Assembly (NCBI GenBank): GCA_031412355.1
Contig: JANOCR010000229.1
Coordinates: forward strand, 1-5,384
Direction: 5' to 3'
Origin: JAENVT01 sp031412355
GTDB taxonomy: Bacteria; Actinomycetota; Acidimicrobiia; Acidimicrobiales; Ilumatobacteraceae
Length of the DNA: 5,384 nucleotides
Shown here: positions 1-5,384 of the stretch, piece by piece
Layout of the letters: every line of letters starts with the position of its first letter
How positions within the stretch are numbered: position 1 is the first letter of the stretch
Position numbers and translations under genes: made by a program
The notes under the pieces: model-generated
Seen by the model: only the letters and a program-made list of their open reading frames with translations
What the model was told of the DNA's origin: nothing
The model's database searches: none

Positions 1-1
1 C

Positions 2-106
2 TATCGCGAGCAGCCCGGCTCGATGCGCAAGATCAGCGATGTCGACATGGCATCGAACTTCGTCAGACTCCGAGAACGACACCCGAGGTTGCCATGGCCG
101 AGCTAG
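2..106 (+). CDS. C-terminal end of a probable glycosyltransferase (partial)
   Basis: Only the last 34 codons are present. The reading frame is open from the window edge to TAG at 104-106. The peptide begins YREQPGSMRK and ends RERHPRLPWPS. A 'YR...GSM' stretch followed by a short helix rich in Arg and His resembles the C-terminal tail of family 2 glycosyltransferases, which often carry YRxHxxSM-like sequence there. That match is from memory of the family and rests on few residues. Its last 13 nt overlap the start of the next gene at 94, which also points to a real stop here. The neighbouring coiled-coil protein, whose tail resembles glycosyltransferase-associated sequences, supports the guess. 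A methyltransferase or another surface-glycan enzyme remains possible. The competing frame (bases 1-93, in frame with the next gene) gives an Arg-rich peptide that looks non-coding. Confidence 0.5.
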   Translation, partial: YREQPGSMRKISDVDMASNFVRLRERHPRLPWPS

Positions 107-354
107 ATCCCGAGACCGAACGTGCCCTGCGCGCTCGGATCGTCGAGTTGGAAGCGCTTGTCGAAGCGCGCACACAAGCCATCGTCGGTCTCGGCGCACA
201 GTTGGCCGAGATGCGCGGCGACGGTTCGCCGGTGATGGCCGAGCGCCTGCGCGAAGCCGAACGACAACTTGCCGAACTGCGCGGTACGAAGGTGATGCGC
301 TACACAGCGCGCGCCCGCCGCGCGTATTCGTTGCTGCGAGGTTCGCGTGCCTGA
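94..354 (+). CDS. Small coiled-coil protein (86 aa), glycosyltransferase-operon accessory
   Basis: The ATG at 94 has GAGG at 85-88, 5 nt upstream, and overlaps the previous stop by 13 nt, which fits translational coupling. Residues 7-40 and 47-63 are rich in Glu, Leu, Ala and Arg with heptad-like Leu/Ile spacing, predicting two coiled-coil helices broken by a Gly-Asp-Gly-Ser-Pro turn at 42-46. The tail (64-82) reads GTKVMRYTARARRAYSLLR. It resembles the 'S.sWR.TaPLR....LR' segment that often follows coiled coils in bacterial glycosyltransferases and glycan methyltransferases. Here it stands alone without a catalytic domain. There is no signal peptide or membrane segment, so it is probably cytoplasmic, with the basic tail perhaps near the membrane. 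A plausible role is as an oligomerisation or length-controlling partner of the upstream enzyme. This is inference; no enzymatic function is visible. Confidence 0.75.
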   Translation: MAELDPETERALRARIVELEALVEARTQAIVGLGAQLAEMRGDGSPVMAERLREAERQLAELRGTKVMRYTARARRAYSLLRGSRA

Positions 355-484
355 CGACGAATCGAAACAGGAAATCCTGGCCGCGCTGGCCGACCAGTTG
401 CTGCAGTCAAGGCAACAGCAAACTCGCTTGCGTGATGCTCTGACCAGGGTGTTAAGCCTTGTTGAGCAGGACCATAGGCACTGA
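347..484 (+). CDS. Small hypothetical protein (45 aa), GTG start, overlapping the previous gene
   Basis: GTG at 347 opens a 45-codon frame ending at TGA 482-484. It overlaps the preceding gene's end by 8 nt and has GAGG at 338-341, 5 nt upstream, the same geometry as the gene before it. The peptide starts MPDDESKQEILAALADQLL and ends LVEQDHRH. It is a single predicted amphipathic helix rich in Gln, Leu and Arg, with no Cys, signal peptide or membrane segment. One TTA leucine codon, rare in such GC-rich DNA, lies at 452-454. The short length and non-ATG start make it easy to miss in automatic calling. I do not recognise a family. Position and helical character suggest a small helical partner of the coiled-coil protein, or a leftover of a longer coiled-coil gene. 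Confidence 0.6.
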   Translation: MPDDESKQEILAALADQLLQSRQQQTRLRDALTRVLSLVEQDHRH

Positions 485-570
485 TCGCCGGATTTGGCCA
501 GCTAGGGTTGCTTCAGCACCTCTCAGAGTGTGCCGATCGTTGAAGCGGGCCGCTTTGAGGAGATCCGAAG
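485..570 (+). other. Intergenic leader of the large secreted-protein gene
   Basis: This is an 86-bp gap between the small-protein operon and the secreted-protein gene. No convincing -35/-10 pair is visible. A weak TAGGGT (503-508) has no good partner at the right distance. Near its end lies a 13-nt inverted repeat, AAGCGG-G-CCGCTT (543-555), directly before the GAGGAG ribosome binding site. There is no obvious terminator after the small ORF, so the secreted-protein gene may be read through from upstream or from an unrecognised promoter here. Confidence 0.35.
557..562 (+). promoter_or_regulatory. Ribosome binding site GAGGAG
   Basis: A near-consensus Shine-Dalgarno GAGGAG lies 8 nt before ATG 571. 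It fixes the start of the secreted protein at the codon that gives a complete signal peptide. Confidence 0.8.
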
Positions 571-3165
571 ATGAAACGCCGCTCGAGTGTCGTGGCAGCT
601 ATTGGCTTGTTGTCAGCCGTCGTGGTCACACAGGGTGTCATCACCCTCCCCACTGAGGCAGCGAGCCCCTCGGTCGCCCCGCCCTCGGCGCTGTTTTCGA
701 CCAGCGGCGACTACGCCACCGACGTGCTCGGTGACCCCTGGGACTTCTCCAACGACGAAGATGTTCCGCCGGTTCCGCTGATCGGCACCGAGGGCAGCCT
801 TGGGATTTTCCGCGACGATGCCAGCGATGTGCTCCACGTCAATGCCGTGGCCGGCTCGACCATCAAGCTCGTGCGCTCGTGGGGCGCAGAGTTGCCGTGG
901 GGCCGCGACGGCCTGCTGAGGCCGATCGATGCATCGGTGTACACGCGCCTGTCGTTTTCGATGAACGTCAGCGAGAAGCGCAACATGGGTGTGCAGTTCT
1001 TCGACGAGGCAGGCGCGCAGTGCGTCATCGGTTTCACCACCGAGGCCGGTTTCCGGACAACCACTATTGACCTCACCAGTCCCGGAATCGGCTGCCAGAT
1101 CGGTTGGAGCGGGAAGATCATCCGGATCCAGCTGCTTGCGGGCGGCGGATTCCCCGGCGGCAACTCCCAGTTCGAGATCCAACTCGACTGGGTGCGGCTG
1201 CACCGCGCCGATGCCCCCGCGACGCTTGTCGCGTCTCCGATCGTGAAAGTTTTGACTCCCAGTGAGGTCGGCGGCGCCGACTATGCGACCGTGTCGGGCA
1301 ATCCGTGGGACTTCGCCGGACCCGACGACGTCGTCAACACCGGTCACATCACCAACGGCAGTTTCGACGGCGCCAGCTACAACGGCACCACGTTCGCCAA
1401 CGACTCGTTCGTCGAGTTGCCGCTGCGCACGCCACTGATCACCGACCGCTATCACCGCGCCACCATCGACGTCTGCTACGACGGTCCCTTCAGCTTCGCC
1501 GATGCGGTCGGCGGGGGGATGAACGCCCGCTTCGCCTGGTACGACGAGGGTGGCCAGATCTGGAGCGAGACGCAGGACATCATCATCTATCCGGGCTGCA
1601 ACGTGATGACCGTCGATCTGGTGACTTCCCCGCCGATCGCGGTGAATGACGAGAACACGATCTACAAGGCCGGTTGGCGCGGCCTTCGCATCACCGCATT
1701 CCGGTTCGACCTGAACGAAGACCGTGGGCCCCGCAACTTCTCGCTTCGCGACATCCGCCTGGCCGACGACGCCGCGTTCTCATCCGGCACCTACCCGATC
1801 TCGTTCTCCTCCACCGTCTCCGGGACCGCCGATGTCTTCGTCACCGCTCAGCCCGGGGCCTGGAACGGTGTCAAGGTCAACCCCAACCCGATTCCCGTCG
1901 TGAACGGCACCAACACCTTTCAGTGGGATGGCAGCGGCCTGGCGAACGGCACCTACTGGGCCTATGTCGTCGTGCGCAGCGGCAACACCGTCGGCTCGGC
2001 GTACTCCACAGGCCCGGTTCGGATCGAACGTCCGGTGGCGCCGAACACTCGCAGCTACTTCGTGCCGCTGAACCCGGCGCGACTTCTGGATACCCGCACC
2101 GGCGAGGGCGGCAACATCTCGGCGCTCAGTTCGCAGGCCATGACCGAACTGAAGGTCACCGGCGTCGGTGGCGTGCCGTTCGGCGCCACCGCTGTGGTCT
2201 TGAACGTGACCGTCGACGCGCCGTTCACGGCGGGATTCATCACTGCGTGGCCCTCGGGCGAAGAGCAGCCGGTCGTCTCCAATCTGAACTACGTAGCCGG
2301 GCAGACGGTGCCGAACCTGGTGACCGTGAAGGTCGGTGCCAATGGTCGCGTCAACCTCTACAACTCGCAGGGCTACACCCAGCTGGTGGCCGATGTGGTC
2401 GGCTACTACACGGCAACGAGACCCCAGGTCGGCGGACTGTTCACCGCCGTCACTCCCGGGCGCGTGCTCGACACCCGGCTCGGCGCCGGAGCGCCCGTCG
2501 GCCCCTCGCAGGCCATCAACGTGCCGGTCACCAATCAGTTCGGCGTGCCGGCAACTGGCGTCACTGGCGTTGCAGTCAACGTCACGGTCGACGCGCCGAC
2601 TGCATCCGGCTTCCTCACTGTCTGGCCGACCGCTGAGGCTCAGCCTCTGGCTTCGAGCCACAACTTCGTGCCGGGCCTGACCGTGGCCAATCTCGTGTTG
2701 GCCAAGGTTGGCGCGGGCGGGCAGATCAGCATCTTCAACTCGTCGGGTAACACGCATGTAATCGTCGACGTCGTCGGATACTTCTCCGGCGCCGGTGGCG
2801 TGTTCATCCCGGTCAGTCCGCAACGAATCGTCGACAGCCGCTTCGGCGTGGGTACCGGGGTCAACGGTCCGCTCGGCCAGGGACAGAGCAATCCCATCGC
2901 CGTTGCCGGGGTAGGCCCCGTACCAACGAACGCGGAAGCAGCAATCGTCAACGTCACCTCCGTCAACTCGACGGCGCCCTCGTTCATCACCGTCTGGCCG
3001 ACAGGTGCCACCATGCCGACCGCATCGACCATGAACCCGCGGCCGGGCGTCCCCGTGCCGAACCTCGCCTATCTGAAGCTGGGTACCGGCGGCCACCTGA
3101 CGGTTTTCAACGCGACCGGATCCACCGACTACATCGTCGACGTCTTCGGCTACATCGTCCCCTGA
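571..3165 (+). CDS. Large secreted multidomain protein with two PWDF modules and three LDTR/DVVGYF repeats (864 aa)
   Basis: Start: GAGGAG lies 8 nt upstream and the first codons give a Sec signal peptide (MKRRSS, hydrophobic core about 7-26, cleavage near A30/A31), so the mature protein is exported. Residues about 42-214 and 234-400 are two diverged copies of one beta-rich module. Each opens with an aromatic/acidic motif (DYATDVLGDPWDF at 47-59; DYATVSGNPWDF at 237-248), has one Cys pair (C151/C175; C302/C343) and closes with a strand like LDWVRL or LRDIRL, as in jelly-roll carbohydrate-binding domains. Residues about 406-486 look like a FlgD/Ig-type domain (QWDGSGLANGTYWAYVVV). Residues 497-613, 624-738 and 745-862 are three tandem repeats. 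Each has (L/V)DTR or DSR near the start, NVTV-type and WP(S/T) motifs in the middle, and D-V-(V/F)-G-Y at the end, a repeat known from C-termini of actinobacterial exported proteins. There is no LPXTG, C-terminal membrane anchor or recognisable catalytic motif. An extracellular adhesion or glycan-binding role is inferred. Confidence 0.9.
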   Translation: MKRRSSVVAAIGLLSAVVVTQGVITLPTEAASPSVAPPSALFSTSGDYATDVLGDPWDFSNDEDVPPVPLIGTEGSLGIFRDDASDVLHVNAVAGSTIKLVRSWGAELPWGRDGLLRPIDASVYTRLSFSMNVSEKRNMGVQFFDEAGAQCVIGFTTEAGFRTTTIDLTSPGIGCQIGWSGKIIRIQLLAGGGFPGGNSQFEIQLDWVRLHRADAPATLVASPIVKVLTPSEVGGADYATVSGNPWDFAGPDDVVNTGHITNGSFDGASYNGTTFANDSFVELPLRTPLITDRYHRATIDVCYDGPFSFADAVGGGMNARFAWYDEGGQIWSETQDIIIYPGCNVMTVDLVTSPPIAVNDENTIYKAGWRGLRITAFRFDLNEDRGPRNFSLRDIRLADDAAFSSGTYPISFSSTVSGTADVFVTAQPGAWNGVKVNPNPIPVVNGTNTFQWDGSGLANGTYWAYVVVRSGNTVGSAYSTGPVRIERPVAPNTRSYFVPLNPARLLDTRTGEGGNISALSSQAMTELKVTGVGGVPFGATAVVLNVTVDAPFTAGFITAWPSGEEQPVVSNLNYVAGQTVPNLVTVKVGANGRVNLYNSQGYTQLVADVVGYYTATRPQVGGLFTAVTPGRVLDTRLGAGAPVGPSQAINVPVTNQFGVPATGVTGVAVNVTVDAPTASGFLTVWPTAEAQPLASSHNFVPGLTVANLVLAKVGAGGQISIFNSSGNTHVIVDVVGYFSGAGGVFIPVSPQRIVDSRFGVGTGVNGPLGQGQSNPIAVAGVGPVPTNAEAAIVNVTSVNSTAPSFITVWPTGATMPTASTMNPRPGVPVPNLAYLKLGTGGHLTVFNATGSTDYIVDVFGYIVP
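2059..3159 (+). repeat. Three tandem ~117-residue protein repeats (LDTR...DVVGYF)
   Basis: Coding repeats within the secreted protein: residues 497-613, 624-738 and 745-862. Shared landmarks are F(V/T/I)P-like, (L/V)(L/V)DTR, VNVTVDAP, an ITAWP/LTVWP/ITVWP block, a PNLV/ANLV/PNLA block, an LYN/IFN/VFN strand, and a final DVVGY or DVFGY. Copies 1 and 2 are closest. The third has diverged at DSR (755-757) and in its middle (NVTSVNSTAP). Short linkers of about 6-10 residues, rich in Gly in the second case, separate them. They read as independent beta-rich units. Confidence 0.85.
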
Positions 3166-3173
3166 GTTCCTGA

Positions 3174-3234
3174 CCGAGTGTTTCCGGCCACCCCGGGTGG
3201 GCTGCAAACACTCCGACGGGCCCGAAACACTCGG
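3174..3234. terminator. Convergent intergenic inverted repeats, probable bidirectional terminator
   Basis: The + gene ends at 3165 and the - gene ends at 3248, so both read into this 82-bp gap. GAGTGTTT (3176-3183) pairs perfectly with AAACACTC (3206-3213), enclosing a second stem CCACCC-C-GGGTGG (3188-3200). The whole forms an imperfect hairpin of about 38 nt. The same left arm extended to CCGAGTGTTTC (3174-3184) also pairs, over 11 nt, with GAAACACTCGG (3224-3234). There is no strong U-tract, so intrinsic termination is inferred from the hairpins and the convergent layout. Confidence 0.6.
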
Positions 3235-3247
3235 ACGACAACCAACT

Positions 3248-4189
3248 TCAGTCGAGGGTGAGGACGACGTTGATCTTTTGCAGCACGACGTTGAGCTCGT
3301 CTTCTCGCTCGTCGGCGCGCATCATCGTTTCGAGGTACCAGGAGCGGGCGACGTCGTTGTGGCCGGTGTCGCGCAGGCACGAGGCGATGTTCATCGCAAT
3401 CTTCGGTTTCCAAGCGTCCACCACGTTCGGGTGCTCGTACATCGCGTACAGGATCTCCAGCGCCTGCTCGTAGAGGCGGGACATGATCAACTGCGCCGCC
3501 AGGCCGAACATCGTCTTCAGCTCGTCGGGCGTCGATGTCGGAGAGACGGTGGCGGCCGTGACCGGCGCCCGTGCTTCGCGGACCTGCTCGAGCACACGCT
3601 CGACGAGATCGCGCTGGGTGTCGTCGACCGGGCGCCCGAGGGCCTCGATCGCCCACGACTCGGCGTACTCGAGATTGCCGGCCTGGTGATGGCCGCGCGC
3701 CATGATCGCCGACGCCATGGCCTGTTCGGCGTCACTGGTGTCGGGATGCTCGTAGGCCAGGAATGCCTGACCGAGTGCCTCGTCGACGTCGCCCCCCGCC
3801 AGGGCATCGCGCGCCGCTGCGATCAGTTCGGCGGGAGTGCGTGGACCGTGCGAGATCCACGGGTAGCCGGCATCACGCTCGGAACCGATCCTGGCTCGGG
3901 TGAGCCTCTCTTCGGCCACCGCCTTCTCGGCCGCGGTCGCCGCCCCGTCGTACCAGACCTGCTGGAACAACGCGATCGCATCGTCCTCGCGCCCGTTGAC
4001 GTCGAGGACCTGCCCCATCCCAAGCAGGCAGCGGATCCTCAGGTGGGGCGAGACGTTGGCGTGCAGCGAGATCCCGTGCAGATCCTCGAACGCCTGGTCG
4101 AGGTCGCCTTGGTGGAACATGGCGATCGCCTCGTCGTGGGCGAGCTCGAGATCGGCCAGCGGGCTGTCGGGGAGCAGTTCGACACTCAT
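3248..4189 (-). CDS. TPR-repeat protein (313 aa), three paired TPR units
   Basis: ATG at 4189 overlaps the stop of the upstream membrane-protein gene as ATGA. The frame stays open further upstream, but that part is an Arg-rich shadow of the membrane-protein gene, and no good Shine-Dalgarno is seen, so coupled re-initiation is the likely start mode. The protein is almost wholly alpha-helical with TPR-like spacing (G at helix turns, A at positions 8 and 20 of repeats). Six TPR-like units fall into three pairs: about 14-82, 120-190 and 224-296. Units from the second and third pairs share 'YEHPD/YEHPN' (146-150, 251-255) and a following 'A..A..I...G....A..W' pattern. There is no signal peptide or membrane segment, so it is probably a cytoplasmic scaffold. 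Co-expression suggests it serves the membrane protein or the polysaccharide machinery. The partner and exact role are unknown. Confidence 0.85.
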   Translation of the reverse strand: MSVELLPDSPLADLELAHDEAIAMFHQGDLDQAFEDLHGISLHANVSPHLRIRCLLGMGQVLDVNGREDDAIALFQQVWYDGAATAAEKAVAEERLTRARIGSERDAGYPWISHGPRTPAELIAAARDALAGGDVDEALGQAFLAYEHPDTSDAEQAMASAIMARGHHQAGNLEYAESWAIEALGRPVDDTQRDLVERVLEQVREARAPVTAATVSPTSTPDELKTMFGLAAQLIMSRLYEQALEILYAMYEHPNVVDAWKPKIAMNIASCLRDTGHNDVARSWYLETMMRADEREDELNVVLQKINVVLTLD

Positions 4190-5297
4190 TGGCTGATGAT
4201 GCGCCGGTCTCCGGTCGAGGGGGAGGGTCGATCGGGCAGTCGTTCGGTCTCCGAATTCAGCGCGATCGTCGCCAGCCAGGCCATCGCTGCACAGTTGACG
4301 ATGAGCAACAGCCAAGGGCTCAGCGGCGGCCGCCACGACGCGTGCTGCAAGGTGAGCGAGCCGTCGAGGCCGACCATGTAGCGACGCAACGTGTGCCACA
4401 GGGTAAGCACTTCTGCACACGACGCGGCGGCCACCACGCCGCGCAGCGCGGCTCTCGGTGGTGCGGTGACGCTGCCGGCATACAGCACGCCGGCCATCGC
4501 AAAGGGGATCGAGTACCGCCCCTGCCAGATGCCGCCGATTCGGTGATGAACGATGACCTCGATCACCGTGGGCACCAGCAGCGCGATCACGGCCCACCGA
4601 ACGTGCCACCATCGTTGCGACCCACGAACAGCGACCCAGAAGGCGACGAATGCCAAGGTCGCCCACCACACGAGTTGGGCGAGGGCAGGAGCGAAGAACT
4701 CGTTCCACCCCAGCGCTCCGATGGCCTGGTGGGCCGTGGTCGGGATGCCGCCGAGCGATCGACGAATCGCCGCGACCAGCGAGTCGGTGTCGGCGGTGCG
4801 GCTGTCGCTGACGATCAGCCCTGTCCATCGGTTCCACGCCAGTGTGGCGACGCCGGCGGCCACCAGAGGGAGAGCGAGCATCGCCATGTCGCGCTTGACG
4901 AGAGGGCGCCGAATCGTCGGTATCAGCACGAGCGTGACGACCACGACGTCGATCACGGCCGCAGGTCGCAGTATCAGGCAGATCGCCAACGGGACCGTGA
5001 CCCGTGCCAGCGATTCGGTGTCCGCATGATCGTGGAATCGCCTGACGGCTTCGACCACGGCGAGAGCGACGAGCGCGATCTCGATCGCACTGGTGCCGAC
5101 AACGCCGATCAGGAACCACGCCGACGGCGTGAGCGCGGCGATCAGCCATCCGCCTCCGGCAAACGAGGCACTGCGCGCGAAGGCGTAGCCGAGGATCATC
5201 GCGCACAGCAGCAGCGCCGCCATCCGGTACTGCAACGCGTCGTCGCCGCTCGACACGACACGCGCGATCACACCGACGACTGCGTAGTACCAGGCCG
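4186..5297 (-). CDS. DUF2142-family multi-spanning membrane protein, 5' end missing
   Basis: The stop TGA is at 4186-4188. About ten hydrophobic segments are visible, ending in a final one just before a hydrophilic tail (ETERLPDRPSPSTGDRRIISQ region). Family landmarks of DUF2142 predicted membrane proteins are present in order: 'PAWYYAVVG' near 5297-5270, 'LTPSAWFLIGVVGTSAIEIA' near 5133-5074, 'GALGWN' (4702-4719) and 'WQGRY' (4513-4527). DUF2142 proteins are usually about 400-500 aa and occur in surface-polysaccharide clusters. They resemble GT-C-type membrane glycosyltransferases, but their chemistry is not established. About 370 codons are authentic here. The first part of the family (initial membrane helix and loop) is missing. 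An ATG at 5334 extends the frame by 12 codons, but those codons lie inside the inverted copy at the window edge, so that start is an artefact. The gene is coupled by ATGA to the downstream TPR gene. Confidence 0.8.
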
Positions 5298-5384
5298 GCG
5301 CTGCTGCTGTGCGCGATGATCCTCGGCTACGCATTCGCGCGCAGTGCCTCGTTTGCCGGAGGCGGATGGCTGATCGCCGCGCTC
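5131..5384. repeat. 89-bp near-perfect inverted repeat (fold-back) running to the window end
   Basis: Bases 5296-5384 are the reverse complement of 5131-5219, with position i pairing with 5515-i. There is a single mismatch (A5333 opposite G5182). The spacer is 76 bp (5220-5295). The left arm is in-frame coding sequence of the DUF2142 gene. The right arm therefore encodes, on the + strand, the same 29 residues (ALLLCAMILGYAFARS... to WLIAAL) but out of any gene context. Homology stops abruptly at 5219/5296 beside GCCGCC/GGCCGG-like sequence and runs to the last base. This is the pattern of a hairpin chimera or assembly fold-back at a contig end. Confidence 0.9.

Noticed and set aside
39..443. 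Alternative + strand frame overlapping the first three genes
   Set aside because: The product is rich in Arg, Ser and Thr without structure. The two overlapping frames at 94-354 and 347-484 have ribosome binding sites and coherent helical products.
503..508. TAGGGT as a -10 promoter element before the secreted-protein gene
   Set aside because: No acceptable -35 hexamer lies 16-18 nt upstream, so it is not supported as a promoter.
1780..3207. Long open frame on the - strand opposite the secreted-protein gene, and a similar one at 613-1455
   Set aside because: The translations are low-complexity, rich in Arg, Asp, Gly and Val without domains. They are antisense shadows caused by G/C-rich third positions of the well-supported + strand gene.
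3197..4381. Long + strand frames across the TPR and membrane-protein genes (also 4189-5319)
   Set aside because: These are antisense to two genes with clear TPR and DUF2142 features. Their products are Arg/His/Asp-rich and patternless.
4190..5206. Upstream extension of the TPR reading frame to 5206 on the - strand
   Set aside because: The added part is an Arg-rich alternative-frame reading of the DUF2142 gene. The TPR protein proper begins at the ATGA overlap at 4189.
5298..5334. ATG at 5334 as the start of the DUF2142 protein
   Set aside because: The first 12 codons from this ATG fall inside the inverted copy and are the antisense of the gene's own coding sequence. The family also has more sequence before the PAWYYAVVG segment.
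5131..5384. Inverted repeat as a transposon end or integron/attachment site
   Set aside because: The arm is ordinary coding sequence of the DUF2142 gene, there is no transposase or target-site duplication, and the repeat runs to the window's last base.

Overview
The window is GC-rich and densely coded, with strong G/C preference at third codon positions, GAGG-type ribosome binding sites and overlapping start/stop codons. The best fit is a high-GC actinobacterium. The secreted protein with C-terminal 'LDTR...DVVGYF' repeats suggests Acidimicrobiia or a relative, but this is inference and not a taxonomic assignment.

Left part (1-484, + strand): a tightly packed gene tail. The last 34 codons of a probable glycosyltransferase overlap an 86-residue coiled-coil protein. 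That gene in turn overlaps a 45-codon GTG-start ORF. Both downstream starts have GAGG exactly 5 nt upstream, so this looks like the end of a translationally coupled surface-polysaccharide operon.

Centre (571-3165, + strand): an 86-bp gap, then one large secreted protein of 864 aa. It has a signal peptide, two diverged copies of a jelly-roll-like module opening with a 'DYAT..G.PWDF' motif, an Ig-like linker domain, and three tandem ~117-residue repeats. No enzyme active site was recognised. An 82-bp convergent intergenic region follows, with hairpin-forming sequence that probably terminates transcription.

Right part (3248-5297, - strand): a two-gene unit read leftward. The upstream gene is a multi-spanning DUF2142-family membrane protein (5' end missing). 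It overlaps by ATGA a 313-aa TPR protein whose six predicted TPRs fall into three similar pairs.

Right edge: the last 89 bases (5296-5384) are the reverse complement of 5131-5219 with one mismatch. The copy would encode, on the opposite strand, the same 29-residue stretch of the DUF2142 protein. This looks like a fold-back (hairpin) chimera at a contig end, so the sequence beyond about 5296 should not be taken as real upstream sequence. I found no tRNA, rRNA, CRISPR array or insertion sequence. The theme is cell-surface polysaccharide and secreted-protein biology. I see no clear evidence of a new defence or mobile system.
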